39,653 nucleotides of DNA, taken from contig JANYEB010000209.1 in assembly GCA_025363355.1 (NCBI GenBank), positions 1 to 39,653 on the forward strand, in the 5' to 3' direction. Made by a program: the position numbers and the translations under genes. Below are positions 9,434 through 18,640 of this stretch, piece by piece (the stretch's first letter is position 1; each line of letters opens with the position of its first letter). The notes beneath the pieces were generated by a model. That model saw only the letters and a program-made list of their open reading frames with translations. It searched no databases and was not told the origin of the DNA. This DNA comes from Chitinophagaceae bacterium (GTDB lineage: Bacteria > Bacteroidota > Bacteroidia > Chitinophagales > Chitinophagaceae).

Positions 9434-9579
9434 GAATGTGGTAGACACTTGAATGTAAGAGTTTTGCTAAATGATATTTGTATTTGAAGTAGGATTAACT
9501 AGCGTTTTCTTTCTTTAATCGAAATAGTAATAAAACATAATTGCAATGTTTTTGTTTTCTTTGCATAAAGATTTTAAAA

Positions 9580-9924
9580 ATGGAAACACTTATAGCTGCA
9601 CCAATTCAATTTACAATAAATGCCGTTGAAGAAATTAAAAGATTAATGAATGAAGAAGGATTTGATAAAAGCCAAAAGCTTAGAGTAGGAGTTAAAGGTG
9701 GTGGATGCAGTGGAATGACTTATGTGTTAGGCTTTGATTTGCAACTTGAAGATGATGAGGTGTACGATTATGAAGGAATGGAATTTATTATGAATAAAAG
9801 CCACGGACTTTATCTTGCTGGAATGCAAGTTGATTGGCAAGATGGATTAAATAGCAGAGGATTTACTTTCACAAATCCTAATGCCAGTAAAACCTGTGGT
9901 TGTGGAACTTCTTTTGCAGTATAA
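9580..9924 (+). CDS. A-type iron-sulfur carrier (IscA/SufA/ErpA family)
   Basis: Starting at the ATG at 9580 gives a 114-residue protein with the three conserved cysteines of A-type carriers: Cys43 in GGGCSGMTY, and Cys106 and Cys108 in KTCGCGTSF near the C-terminus. It delivers Fe-S clusters to apoproteins in the cytoplasm. An in-frame TTG at 9541 would add 13 residues (MQCFCFLCIKILK) that do not look like the family, so the ATG is preferred. It is a single gene, divergent from the 176-residue gene and ending 5 bp from the convergent acyltransferase gene. Which of IscA, SufA or ErpA it replaces cannot be told. Confidence 0.93.
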   Translation: METLIAAPIQFTINAVEEIKRLMNEEGFDKSQKLRVGVKGGGCSGMTYVLGFDLQLEDDEVYDYEGMEFIMNKSHGLYLAGMQVDWQDGLNSRGFTFTNPNASKTCGCGTSFAV

Positions 9925-9929
9925 AAAGT

Positions 9930-10688
9930 CTATATCTTATCCTTATTTTCTGAGTAATATTTCAGCATTACATTAAAAACTGTATCTCTCAATTCCTTGG
10001 TATTAATATCTAATGGCGATATTGGAGGCAAGAAATGCATTTCTAATTTTGCTGGTAACAAATACAATATTTTATTGTTTGGTTGGGCTTTATTAGTGTT
10101 AAATAAAAGAGCAGGCATAACTGCTGTTTGTGTTTCTGTGGCTAGTTTGAAAGCCCCATCGTAAAACGGTTTTAATAAATCTTTGCCTTTGTTTCGAGTG
10201 CCTTCAGGATAAATGCACATATACATTTTACTAGCTAATACTCTTTTCATTTCAATATAACTTTCTCTTCTACTTTTATCGCTTTTTCTGTTTACAAGCA
10301 CTGCACCTTTTCTATAAAAAGAGCCAAACAAAGGAATTTTTGCAAATGAACTTTTAGCAATTGTTTTATTAGCCCCTGGAATAAAGGGGCAAGTTATTGG
10401 AACATCTAAAAGTGTGTTATGATTGAATGTAATGATATAAGTTTTATCTTTTTCAAAATTTTCCAAGCCCTTTACTTTTAATGAGCACCCAATTAAAAAA
10501 AGCCAACACCTCATCCAAATTTTGGAGATAAAAATAAACATTGCTTGCCCTTTTTTTCCTTTGATTAAGTAGGTAAGCATCGAGGGAATAAAGATGATAA
10601 AGAAAGTTATTAAGAATGTCACCAATCCCCAAATTGCCCAAATACGAGCAAATATTTCTTTTAAATAGTAAGTAAAATTTTTCTCCAT
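9930..10688 (-). CDS. 1-acyl-sn-glycerol-3-phosphate acyltransferase family protein (PlsC-like)
   Basis: The 252-residue protein has one N-terminal membrane helix (about residues 17-42). The PlsC acyltransferase motifs follow: HX4D as NHNTLLD (His90, Asp95), the RKSDKSRRES region, and the substrate motif YPEGTRNKGKDLLKPF. It should acylate lysophosphatidic acid or a related glycerolipid at the inner membrane. The start codon lies 3 bp after the stop of the uracil-DNA glycosylase gene, so the two are co-transcribed. Specificity for phosphatidate rather than ornithine or glycine lipids cannot be decided from sequence. Confidence 0.9.
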   Translation of the reverse strand: MEKNFTYYLKEIFARIWAIWGLVTFLITFFIIFIPSMLTYLIKGKKGQAMFIFISKIWMRCWLFLIGCSLKVKGLENFEKDKTYIITFNHNTLLDVPITCPFIPGANKTIAKSSFAKIPLFGSFYRKGAVLVNRKSDKSRRESYIEMKRVLASKMYMCIYPEGTRNKGKDLLKPFYDGAFKLATETQTAVMPALLFNTNKAQPNNKILYLLPAKLEMHFLPPISPLDINTKELRDTVFNVMLKYYSENKDKI

Positions 10689-10691
10689 TTG

Positions 10692-11363
10692 TTAAGGTTT
10701 CCAATCAATAGGTTCTAATCCTTGTTTGGTAAGTAATTCATTTGTTTTGCTAAAATGCTTGCATCCGAAGAATCCATTGTGTGCACTTAAAGGCGATGGA
10801 TGTGCTGCCTTTAAAACAAAATGTTTTGTTGCATCAACCAATACTTGTTTGTCTTGTGCAAATTTGCCCCAAAGTAGGAATATAACACCAGTTTTTTCTT
10901 CAGATATTTTTTTTATAACAGCATCTGTAAAGTTCATCCATCCAATTTTGCTATGACTTGCAGGCTCGTTTGCTCTTACAGTTAATACTGCATTTAGCAA
11001 TAAAATGCCTTGCTCTGCCCATTTAATTAAGTTGCCAGTTTTTGGAATTTCTAAACCAATATCTGTTTTTAATTCTTTATAGATATTTTGTAAAGATGGT
11101 GGTGTTGCAATACCATCTGGAACGCTGAAACTTAAGCCCATTGCTTGTTGTGGGTTGTGATATGGATCTTGACCAAGTATTACAACCTTAATTTTATCGA
11201 ATGGTGTTTTATCAAATGCATTAAATATCTGAGAACCTGTTGGATAAATAGTTGCACCTGTTGCTCGTTCAGTTTTAAGGTGTAAAACAATTTGTTGAAA
11301 ATAGGATTTGTGAAATTCATCTTTTAAAATCTCTTTCCAGCTGCTTTCTATTTTAACGTCCAT
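10692..11363 (-). CDS. ung: uracil-DNA glycosylase, family 1
   Basis: The 223-residue protein has the UDG family 1 water-activating motif GQDPYHNPQQAMGLSFS with catalytic Asp66. It also has the uracil-binding segment GILLLNAVLTV and the minor-groove loop HPSPLSAH. It excises uracil from DNA as the first step of base excision repair. Length is normal. The gene is followed 3 bp later by the acyltransferase gene and preceded by an 82-bp gap after lpxD. There is no functional link to the lipid genes, so the arrangement looks like simple read-through co-transcription. Confidence 0.97.
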   Translation of the reverse strand: MDVKIESSWKEILKDEFHKSYFQQIVLHLKTERATGATIYPTGSQIFNAFDKTPFDKIKVVILGQDPYHNPQQAMGLSFSVPDGIATPPSLQNIYKELKTDIGLEIPKTGNLIKWAEQGILLLNAVLTVRANEPASHSKIGWMNFTDAVIKKISEEKTGVIFLLWGKFAQDKQVLVDATKHFVLKAAHPSPLSAHNGFFGCKHFSKTNELLTKQGLEPIDWKP

Positions 11364-11445
11364 TTGTTTTTGATTTATAGCATTCCAACTGTTGAAATGT
11401 GCAACGCAACTAAAGTTGAATAGTAGTGCAAAAGTTGACTAGAAA

Positions 11446-12498
11446 TTATCCTTCTTTTTTCTCTAACAGCAACTCTTGAATCATCTTTTCAAGTTCTTGA
11501 ATTCGCTTTTCCAAACTGGGCAAACTACGATTTAAAGCTTGAAGTCGCAATGAGGCTGTAAAGTCAGCAGCAGGCGTTCCTGTAACAACTGTATTAGGAG
11601 TTTTAATGGTTTTGCTTACCCCACTTTGAGCATTTATTTTGCTGCCATCTGCAATAGAAATATGTCCTGCAAAGCCAGCTTGTCCACCCACCATTACATT
11701 ATTGCCAATTTTGGTGCTACCACTAATACCTGCTTGTGCAGCAACTACTGTATTACTTCCAATTTCAGCATTGTGTGCTACTTGAATAAGATTGTCTAAT
11801 TTGGTTCCTCTTCTAATTATTGTGCTGCCCATTGTAGCTCTATCAATTGTTGTATTGGCACCAATTTCTACATCATCTTCAATAATTACATTGCCAAGTT
11901 GCGGTATTTTGCTGTATGAACCATCAGCTAAAGGTGCAAAACCAAATCCATCACTACCTATTACAGTTCCAGCGTGAATGATAACATTGTTACCAAGTAC
12001 TGAATCACTATAAATTTTGACACCAGAGTATAAAATACAATTATCGCCAATGGTTGAATTGCTATTAATTACAACACCAGAATATATTTTAACATTATTA
12101 CCAATTGTAACATTATCGCCAATGTATGCAAAGGCTGCGACAAAGCAATTCTCTCCAAGCTTAGCCGTGGTTGAAATATATGCAGGGTCTTGAATGCCAA
12201 CTAATTGTTGAGAAACAATTTCTTGATATTTTGATAATAAAGTTGCAAAAGCTGCATAGGCATCTTCAACACGAATTATTGTTGAAGTAATAGATTGTTT
12301 AAGCTGAACACTTTCTGACAATAGAATGACAGATGCTTGCGTTTTGTATAAATATTCCTCATATTTTGGATTAGAAAGAAAAGCAATATCACCAGCTTTT
12401 GCTTCTTCTATTTTACCGAAATTAGAAACACTAACAGTAGCATCTCCTTCAATTTTTCCATTAACAAGTAATGCTATTTGCGAGGCGGTGAAAGTCAT
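11446..12498 (-). CDS. lpxD: UDP-3-O-(3-hydroxyacyl)glucosamine N-acyltransferase
   Basis: The 350-residue protein has the LpxD N-terminal uridine-binding domain ([17 protein letters not shown], then [15 protein letters not shown]). A long left-handed beta-helix of hexapeptide repeats follows (about residues 105-310), including [20 protein letters not shown] and the catalytic-His region [12 protein letters not shown]. The C-terminal helix ([16 protein letters not shown]) is a trimerising coiled coil. It performs the third acylation step of lipid A synthesis in the cytoplasm. The HD-domain gene lies upstream as in many Bacteroidota, but no lpxC/fabZ or lpxA gene follows here; ung does. Confidence 0.96.
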   Translation of the reverse strand: MTFTASQIALLVNGKIEGDATVSVSNFGKIEEAKAGDIAFLSNPKYEEYLYKTQASVILLSESVQLKQSITSTIIRVEDAYAAFATLLSKYQEIVSQQLVGIQDPAYISTTAKLGENCFVAAFAYIGDNVTIGNNVKIYSGVVINSNSTIGDNCILYSGVKIYSDSVLGNNVIIHAGTVIGSDGFGFAPLADGSYSKIPQLGNVIIEDDVEIGANTTIDRATMGSTIIRRGTKLDNLIQVAHNAEIGSNTVVAAQAGISGSTKIGNNVMVGGQAGFAGHISIADGSKINAQSGVSKTIKTPNTVVTGTPAADFTASLRLQALNRSLPSLEKRIQELEKMIQELLLEKKEG

Positions 12499-12505
12499 TT
12501 AAAAA

Positions 12506-12572
12506 ATTTGAAGATTTGAAGAGTGAAAATTATTAAAGCATTATAAATCTTTAAATTTTCAAATCTTCAAAT
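12506..12572. repeat. 15-bp inverted repeat between the HD gene and lpxD
   Basis: Arms at 12506-12520 (ATTTGAAGATTTGAA) and 12558-12572 are perfect reverse complements separated by 37 bases. They fill the spacer between the HD-protein stop and the lpxD start. It could fold in the transcript as an attenuator or terminator, though there is no typical U-tract. Confidence 0.7.
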
Positions 12573-12575
12573 GGT

Positions 12576-13781
12576 TTATATGGAACAAATATAATTTTTT
12601 TTGACAGTTGCTGTAATTGTTTTGTGAATAAGGGTATTATCGATAGATGAAATGTCTTTAATAGTTCCATCTTTAAAAAGAATGTTAATTTTCTCATCAT
12701 CCGTTTTATAAATTGTATTTGATATAGACCCACAAAATGCAAAATAAGTTGCATCAGCTTTACTAATATTGAATTTTATAGAGATTTCTTGCTGTTTTTT
12801 TACTAGTAATGCGTTATCAATTTCTTCTGATTGAAGTTTTAATTTAAACAATTGCCTATTTAAAATTCTTGAGCATAGGGTGCTTAAAACAATATCTCTA
12901 TGCTTGCTCCATTTTTTGATGGCAAATTCAAAATCTACGTCATCTATTTCGCAAAATTTATCTAATACATTGTCATCAACATTACCATTAAATTCAAAAA
13001 GAAAATAATCAGTGCCACTGCCAGTTTTTAATGACTCACTATCAATTTTACTCAATTCTTTTGCCCTTCTTAAAATTTGTACCAGCATTTCTTCTGCCGC
13101 TAAAACCGCTTTATGAAGGTATGCTTGCCAGTACATTAATCTTCGGGCTATTAAAAATTTTTCAATACTATAAATGCCTTTTTCTTCTACCATTAATTCG
13201 TTGTTATGAACCACCAACATTTTAATAATTCTGTCGTAGCCAATAACACCTTCATGAACGCCTGTGAAGAAACTATCTCTTGTTAAATAGTCCATTCTAT
13301 CAACATCCAACTGACCACTAACAAGCTGGTGCAAAAATTTTTTATGATATTTATTTTGAAAGATTTGAATAGCTAAATCTAATTGACCATTAAACTCAAC
13401 ATTCATCTTCTGCATTATTTTCAAACTCAATTCTTCGTGATGAATGCCAGACAACAATTCTTCTTCTAATGCGTGAGAAAAAGGTCCATGACCAACATCG
13501 TGAAGCAAGATTGCAGCTTTTGCAGCAAGTTCTTCTTCCTCGCTAATTTCAACTCCTTTTGATTTTAATTCTGCCAAAGCAATGCACATCAAATGATATG
13601 CCCCTAAGCTATGATGCAGCCTTGTATGCACAGCTCCAGGATATACTAAATAAGCCAACGCCATTTGGTGAATACGGCGTAAACGTTGGTAAAAAGGATG
13701 GGCGATAATATCGAAAATCAACTGATTGCTAATGGTAATAAATCCATAAACAGGATCGTTGATTATTTTATGTTTAATCAT
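12576..13781 (-). CDS. HD-domain phosphohydrolase, dGTPase/SAMHD1-like
   Basis: The 401-residue protein carries an HD domain. Metal ligands are visible at His56 (TRLHHSLG), His94-Asp95 (LLHDVGHGPFSHALEEE) and later in LVSGQLDVDRMDYLTRDS, the arrangement of dGTP triphosphohydrolase-like and SAMHD1-like proteins. It likely hydrolyses a nucleotide or phosphoester, but the physiological substrate is not known for this Bacteroidota subgroup. It begins 18 bp after the GH13 gene on the same strand and precedes lpxD by 77 bp. The C-terminal part (about 290-401) has no recognisable catalytic motif. Confidence 0.85.
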   Translation of the reverse strand: MIKHKIINDPVYGFITISNQLIFDIIAHPFYQRLRRIHQMALAYLVYPGAVHTRLHHSLGAYHLMCIALAELKSKGVEISEEEELAAKAAILLHDVGHGPFSHALEEELLSGIHHEELSLKIMQKMNVEFNGQLDLAIQIFQNKYHKKFLHQLVSGQLDVDRMDYLTRDSFFTGVHEGVIGYDRIIKMLVVHNNELMVEEKGIYSIEKFLIARRLMYWQAYLHKAVLAAEEMLVQILRRAKELSKIDSESLKTGSGTDYFLFEFNGNVDDNVLDKFCEIDDVDFEFAIKKWSKHRDIVLSTLCSRILNRQLFKLKLQSEEIDNALLVKKQQEISIKFNISKADATYFAFCGSISNTIYKTDDEKINILFKDGTIKDISSIDNTLIHKTITATVKKNYICSI

Positions 13782-13799
13782 TGATTTGCAATTCTAATT

Positions 13800-15662
13800 C
13801 TATTTCACCAATTCCAGCACCCACATTGTTTTTGCAGGAATTGTAAATTTATTATTTGATATTTTTCCTGTTACAATATCGGTAGCTTTTGTATAGCCTT
13901 TTGTTCTTTCATCATAATCATCAAAGCTAATATCGTGTTGCTTTTCATCGGTATTCATTACACACATTATAGTTTGTTTAGCATCATATCTAAAATAAAC
14001 ATACAAGCCATCTTGAGGTACATATTGCATCATCTTTCCTGTTTTAATAGCAGATGATTTCTTTCTAAAATTGGCTAATGTTTTATAATAATCCTGCATC
14101 ATTTTTTCGTCAGTAGTTAAACCTTCACTCGTGAATGCATTTTTTTTATCACCTTCCCAACCACCAGGGAAATCAAGCCTTACCCAGCCATCAGGATTTG
14201 TTCCTCCTTTCATTAAAACCTCACTACCATAATATGTTTGAGGGATACCACGACAAGTAAACAACCAAGCAAAAGCCATTTTCATTTTAGCAATATCTTC
14301 TCCAAAACTGGTAAAACTTCTTGGCAAATCATGATTGTCCAACATTATACAATTTCTATTTGGGTCTTTGTATAAATAATCGAAAGCAAGTGTTGTATAT
14401 AATTTATTTACACCTTCTGTCCAGCCAAACTTTTCGTTTAATGCTGGTTGAATGCCATAAAATAAAGTTTGAAAATCTGTTGCTCCTTGCAGGTTACTTT
14501 TGAATTTTGTGTTCAAGTTGTTCTCTGTGTAATAAGCTTGACTTGGCACCCCGTGAACCCAAGTTTCTCCAAACATTGTCATCTTTGGATATTCATCTGT
14601 TAATGCTTTATTACAACGGTTCATAAATGCTAAATCATTGTATAAATAAGTATCTATTCTCCAACCATCTACACCAAACTCTTCTACACTCCAAATTGCA
14701 TTTTGGATCAAAAAATTAGCAACATAAGGATTGTTTTGATTCCAGTCGGGCATTTGGTCTGTAAACCAACCATCTTGCGTAATTTTTCTATCTTTTGCAG
14801 ATGAGTAAGGGTCATATATTGGCTGGTCTTTATAGCTTGTTTTTGTAAACTTATCCCATTGGTGAAACCAGTCTTTTGCAGGTGCTTCAGTAAACAAAAT
14901 ATGCTTATCGCCAATGTGATTATACACTGCATCCTGCATCAGCTTCATCCCTCGTTTATGCAGTTCATCACTTAATTTTTTATAAGCAGTTACACCACCA
15001 AATCTTGGGTCAATAGAATAATGATTGGTGAAAGCATAACCGTGTTCTGTTCTGTTGGGTTGGTTATTTTCTAAAACAGGAGTCATCCATAATGTAGTAA
15101 CACCAAGGTTTTGAAGGTAATCAAGATGATTTGTTACGCCTTGCAAATCTCCACCATGACGTAAATACATTGAATCTCTGTCTAGGCTTTGATCCAACAT
15201 TCCAGCAATTCTATCATTACTTTTATCGCCATTGCTAAAGCGTTCTGGCATTAGTAAATAAACAAAATCTTCTGATGTTACACCTTGTGCAAAATCTTTG
15301 CCTCTATTGGCTCTGCGAGGTTTGAGTTCATATTTAATATAATATGGTTTTATATCTGGTTGATTAAAAATTATATTAATTGAACAAGGTTTTACATTAC
15401 TTGGAATTGTTAAATCTGCAATTGCATATTGAGCATTTTCCAAAACACTGATATTATTAATTTTTACATCTTTACTATCAGTAATAATACTTGTTCTTAT
15501 TCCACGAGCAAAAGCTCCAAGTTCTTTATCTTTTTTTAACAACAACTGCACTTTATTATGCTTCATACCAACCCACCAATTGCTTGGAAATACTGTTACT
15601 TGCGAAAAAGTAAAAAGGCAAAAAGCAAAAACAAAAAGTATCGATAATAGTATTTTTTTCAT
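13800..15662 (-). CDS. secreted alpha-amylase/cyclomaltodextrinase family protein (GH13)
   Basis: I start this 620-residue protein at the ATG at 15662. It opens a clear signal peptide (MKKILLSILFVFAFCLFTFS) and avoids overlap with the transporter gene; an upstream in-frame ATG at 15707 would place 15 odd residues before it. An N-terminal immunoglobulin-like cyclomaltodextrinase domain (about 20-120) precedes the catalytic barrel. All four GH13 regions are present: DAVYNH, GWRIDTYLY with nucleophile Asp337, FGETWV with acid Glu366, and LDNHDLP with Asp445. It should cut alpha-1,4-glucans or cyclodextrins in the periplasm or at the surface. It follows the MFS sugar transporter gene by 19 bp. 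Confidence 0.92.
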   Translation of the reverse strand: MKKILLSILFVFAFCLFTFSQVTVFPSNWWVGMKHNKVQLLLKKDKELGAFARGIRTSIITDSKDVKINNISVLENAQYAIADLTIPSNVKPCSINIIFNQPDIKPYYIKYELKPRRANRGKDFAQGVTSEDFVYLLMPERFSNGDKSNDRIAGMLDQSLDRDSMYLRHGGDLQGVTNHLDYLQNLGVTTLWMTPVLENNQPNRTEHGYAFTNHYSIDPRFGGVTAYKKLSDELHKRGMKLMQDAVYNHIGDKHILFTEAPAKDWFHQWDKFTKTSYKDQPIYDPYSSAKDRKITQDGWFTDQMPDWNQNNPYVANFLIQNAIWSVEEFGVDGWRIDTYLYNDLAFMNRCNKALTDEYPKMTMFGETWVHGVPSQAYYTENNLNTKFKSNLQGATDFQTLFYGIQPALNEKFGWTEGVNKLYTTLAFDYLYKDPNRNCIMLDNHDLPRSFTSFGEDIAKMKMAFAWLFTCRGIPQTYYGSEVLMKGGTNPDGWVRLDFPGGWEGDKKNAFTSEGLTTDEKMMQDYYKTLANFRKKSSAIKTGKMMQYVPQDGLYVYFRYDAKQTIMCVMNTDEKQHDISFDDYDERTKGYTKATDIVTGKISNNKFTIPAKTMWVLELVK

Positions 15663-15681
15663 TGTTGTGTTTATTAAATAA

Positions 15682-16995
15682 TTAAGCAGCAATTTCTTTC
15701 TTTTCATTCACCAAAACATAACATAAGATGGCAGCAATAATAAATAAGCCGCCACCCAATTGCACAGCAAACATTCTATCGTTATGCAATACATTTTTCA
15801 TTATAGAACCAAAGCCAAGCGATGCAATAATTTCGGGCATTACAATAAATAAATTAAAAATCCCCATATAAATCCCCACTTTGTTTTTTGGCAAACAACC
15901 ACTTAGCATTGCATAAGGCATACTTAAAATACTTGTCCAAGCAATACCAACACCTGCCATACTTAAATACAACATTTTAGGGTCTTGAACCCAGCCTACA
16001 CTTATCAATCCAAATGCACCACAAAGCAGGCATAAACTATGTGTTAATTTTCGTCCTAATTTATCGGCAATTGCAGGAAGAAAAAAGGCAAATACAAAAG
16101 TTACAATATTATAAAAAGCTAGTGTAAGCCCAGCAAAATCAGCACCTTTGGCATATACAGGATCATTATTATCTACACCGTGATATACATTTACAGCAAC
16201 TGCTGTTGTGTAAAAAAACCACATTAAAAATAAGCCAGGCCAAGTGAAAAACTGAACAGTAGATAAAGCCCACATTCTTTTAGGCATTAAGAAGATTTTC
16301 TCTTTTGATGTATCATCTATTGCTTCATTTTTTTTAGCATCACTTGCAGATGTTGGTGGATATTCTTTGGTAGTAAATACTGTATATAAAACTGATGCTA
16401 AAAAGAAGAAAGCTCCTGTATAAAAACTCCACTTCACATTATCAGCAATAATACCTTTTGCAGCAGTATTGGTAGAATGAAAAATGTTTGTAAAAACCCA
16501 AGGTAAAGAAGATGCAATACTGCCACCTAAACCAATCATTAAACTTTGCATAATAAACCCACGATTAACTTGGCTATCAGGAAGTTTATCTGCAACAAAA
16601 GCTCTAAATGGCTCCATTGCTACGTTTCCAAAAACATCTAATACCCAAAGCAAACCAGCAGCCATAAATAAGGTGCCACTATGGGGCATAAATATCAAAG
16701 CTATTGAACTTAATAAAGCCCCTATAAAAAAGTATGGTCTTCTTCTTCCAAAAGTTGGATGCCAAGTTCTATCGCTTAAATATCCAATGACAGGTTGCAC
16801 TAATAAACCTGTTAATGGTGCTGCTAAAAACAACAAAGGCACATCATCAGGATTTGCACCCAAGCCTTCGTAAATTCTACCCATATTTGCACGCTGTAAG
16901 TCCCAGCCAAATTGAATTCCAAAGAATCCAACACTCATATTAACAATTTCAGAAATGGGCAATTTAGGTTTCTTGCCAGTGAAGACAGTACTCAT
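15682..16995 (-). CDS. MFS sugar transporter (SLC45/maltose-type)
   Basis: The 437-residue protein has about twelve membrane helices and the cytoplasmic motif typical of SLC45-like sugar transporters: [20 protein letters not shown] in the loop after helix 2. The N-terminal [20 protein letters not shown] is also characteristic of Bacteroidota maltose/maltodextrin transporters. It should import maltose or oligosaccharides by proton symport across the inner membrane. It is the first gene of a run with the GH13 enzyme, which would release the sugars outside the cytoplasm. The start ATG at 16995 gives the conserved N-terminus. Substrate is inferred from context. Confidence 0.9.
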   Translation of the reverse strand: MSTVFTGKKPKLPISEIVNMSVGFFGIQFGWDLQRANMGRIYEGLGANPDDVPLLFLAAPLTGLLVQPVIGYLSDRTWHPTFGRRRPYFFIGALLSSIALIFMPHSGTLFMAAGLLWVLDVFGNVAMEPFRAFVADKLPDSQVNRGFIMQSLMIGLGGSIASSLPWVFTNIFHSTNTAAKGIIADNVKWSFYTGAFFFLASVLYTVFTTKEYPPTSASDAKKNEAIDDTSKEKIFLMPKRMWALSTVQFFTWPGLFLMWFFYTTAVAVNVYHGVDNNDPVYAKGADFAGLTLAFYNIVTFVFAFFLPAIADKLGRKLTHSLCLLCGAFGLISVGWVQDPKMLYLSMAGVGIAWTSILSMPYAMLSGCLPKNKVGIYMGIFNLFIVMPEIIASLGFGSIMKNVLHNDRMFAVQLGGGLFIIAAILCYVLVNEKKEIAA

Positions 16996-17028
16996 ATAGC
17001 TATCGTTTATTTGTTAGAATGTGTAATT

Positions 17029-17055
17029 TTTACACCGTCCGAAATTAGGGGTAAA
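17029..17055. promoter_or_regulatory. imperfect inverted repeat with ATTAGGGGT, between transporter and CBS gene
   Basis: TTTACACC (17029-17036) and GGGGTAAA (17048-17055) are reverse complements with one mismatch. The site lies in the divergent spacer, 34-60 bp before the MFS transporter start. The nine-base word ATTAGGGGT (17045-17053 region) recurs in reverse upstream of the response regulator at 19948. It is a candidate operator only. Confidence 0.3.
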
Positions 17056-17140
17056 TACTATACACACATTAAATGTTCGCACTTAATTTATAATTCCATC
17101 TTCTTCAAAACTAACAATCCTTAGCTTTTCTTTCAAATCC

Positions 17141-17148
17141 TATATTTG
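17141..17148 (+). promoter_or_regulatory. TATATTTG -7 box for the CBS-type gene
   Basis: An exact TAnnTTTG match 14 bases upstream of the ATG at 17163. Upstream at 17121 is TTAG, only a partial -33 element. Spacing to the start resembles the other boxes in this window. Confidence 0.45.
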
Positions 17149-17162
17149 CCAAAATTTTTAAA

Positions 17163-18521
17163 ATGAACATTAAGAATAATATTCTTGAAACCATTGGAAA
17201 CACACCAATGATTCGTCTAAATAAAATAACAAAAAATTTGCCTTGTGAGGTTTTGGCTAAGGTTGATTACTTTAATCCTGGCAATTCTATTAAAGATAGA
17301 ATGGCTTTAAAAATGGTGGAAGTTGCAGAGCAAGAAGGCAAACTTAAACCTGGAGGAACAATTGTTGAAGGCACAAGTGGCAATACTGGTATGGGTTTGG
17401 CGTTGGCAGCAGTTGTAAAAGGATATAAATGTGTGTTTGTTACAACAGATAAACAAAGCAAAGAAAAAGCAGATATTTTAAAAGCCGTTGGAGCAGAAGT
17501 TATTATTTGTCCAACAAATGTTTTGCCAGAAGATCCTCGTAGTTATTATAGTGTAGCAAAACGTTTGGCAACCGAAATTCCAAATAGTATGTATATGAAC
17601 CAATATGATAATTTGGCTAATAGACAAGCACACTACGAAAGTACAGGGCCAGAAATTTGGGAACAAACAGGTGGCAAAATAACACACCTTGTTTGCACAG
17701 CAGGAACTGGTGGAACGATTACTGGCACTGCAATGTATTTGAAAGAAAAGAACCCTAATATTAAGATTTGGGCAATAGATGTGTATGGTAGTTTGCTTAC
17801 CAATTATTTTAAAACTGGCGAGTTGGATATGAGTTTTGTGCATCCATATATTAGTGAAGGTTTTGGTGAAGATTTTTTGCCACAGAATTATGATATGAGT
17901 GTGATTGATGCTTTTGAACAAGTTACAGATAAAGATGGTGCAGTAATGGCAAGACGTATTGCAAAAGAAGAAGGAATGTTTTGTGGATATAGTGCTGGCA
18001 GCTGCTTACAAGGATTGTTTCAATTAAAAGATACATTAAAAAAAGATGATATGGTAGTGTGTATTTTTCACGATCACGGTAGTCGTTATGTTGGAAAAAT
18101 TTACAATGATCAATGGATGATGGAACGTGGATTTTTAGACGTTAAAACGTTTAAAGACATTGTGAGTGGAAGAATAGGGCAGAAGCTGATAACGATTGAA
18201 CCTACACAAACTGTTGCAGAAGCTGTTGAATTAATGAAAAAATATGATATTGAACAAATACCAGTAATGAAAGATCAGGTTTCCATAGGTTCATTAAGCG
18301 AAGCAGGATTGTTTTTAAAAGTATTTGCAAATGCTGATATTAAAAACGCAACTGTAGAAAGTGTAATGGAAACCGCATATCCTATCGTAGATTTTTTAAC
18401 ACCTATTGAAAAGCTTGGAAGTCTTATTAATAAAGAAGTTGGTGCTGTTTTAGCAAAAGATGAAACAGGTGCTTTTCATATTGTCACTAAGTATGATGTA
18501 ATACAAAGTTTAACCAAGTAA
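17163..18521 (+). CDS. cystathionine beta-synthase-type PLP enzyme with C-terminal CBS domains
   Basis: The 452-residue protein has a fold-II PLP catalytic domain (about residues 1-320). PLP lysine is Lys44 in NPGNSIKDRMA, the substrate loop is GTSGNTG (70-76), and the phosphate-binding loop is GTGGTITGTA (around 180). A pair of CBS domains follows (about 340-390 and 395-452), as in cystathionine beta-synthase; simple cysteine synthases lack these. No N-terminal haem-binding extension is present. It should condense serine or O-acetylserine with homocysteine or sulfide. The two activities cannot be separated from sequence alone. It is a single gene closed by a good terminator. Confidence 0.9.
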   Translation: MNIKNNILETIGNTPMIRLNKITKNLPCEVLAKVDYFNPGNSIKDRMALKMVEVAEQEGKLKPGGTIVEGTSGNTGMGLALAAVVKGYKCVFVTTDKQSKEKADILKAVGAEVIICPTNVLPEDPRSYYSVAKRLATEIPNSMYMNQYDNLANRQAHYESTGPEIWEQTGGKITHLVCTAGTGGTITGTAMYLKEKNPNIKIWAIDVYGSLLTNYFKTGELDMSFVHPYISEGFGEDFLPQNYDMSVIDAFEQVTDKDGAVMARRIAKEEGMFCGYSAGSCLQGLFQLKDTLKKDDMVVCIFHDHGSRYVGKIYNDQWMMERGFLDVKTFKDIVSGRIGQKLITIEPTQTVAEAVELMKKYDIEQIPVMKDQVSIGSLSEAGLFLKVFANADIKNATVESVMETAYPIVDFLTPIEKLGSLINKEVGAVLAKDETGAFHIVTKYDVIQSLTK

Positions 18522-18554
18522 TTCTGGTTAATTTTATTTTAATTGAACATTTTT

Positions 18555-18600
18555 CTCAAAAGACTATTTGCTACAAGTAAGTAGTCTTTTGAGATTTTTT
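18555..18600 (+). terminator. Rho-independent terminator after the CBS-type gene
   Basis: CTCAAAAGACTA (18555-18566) pairs perfectly with TAGTCTTTTGAG (18582-18593) around a 15-base loop. A run of T follows immediately, 34 bp after the stop codon. Confidence 0.88.
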
Positions 18601-18640
18601 TGTTTTAACTAGTTCTTTTAATAGGCACTATCATTGCCGA

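Noticed and set aside
9541-9579. TTG-initiated extension of the Fe-S carrier
   Set aside because: The 13 added residues are unlike the family, and an ATG at 9580 gives the normal N-terminus.
16484-16873. 129-residue plus-strand frame inside the MFS transporter gene
   Set aside because: Antisense shadow of a transporter with good motifs; no family likeness.
17478-17921. 147-residue minus-strand frame with many Cys and His inside the CBS-type gene
   Set aside because: It is fully antisense to a clear enzyme gene and its composition mirrors that gene's codons.
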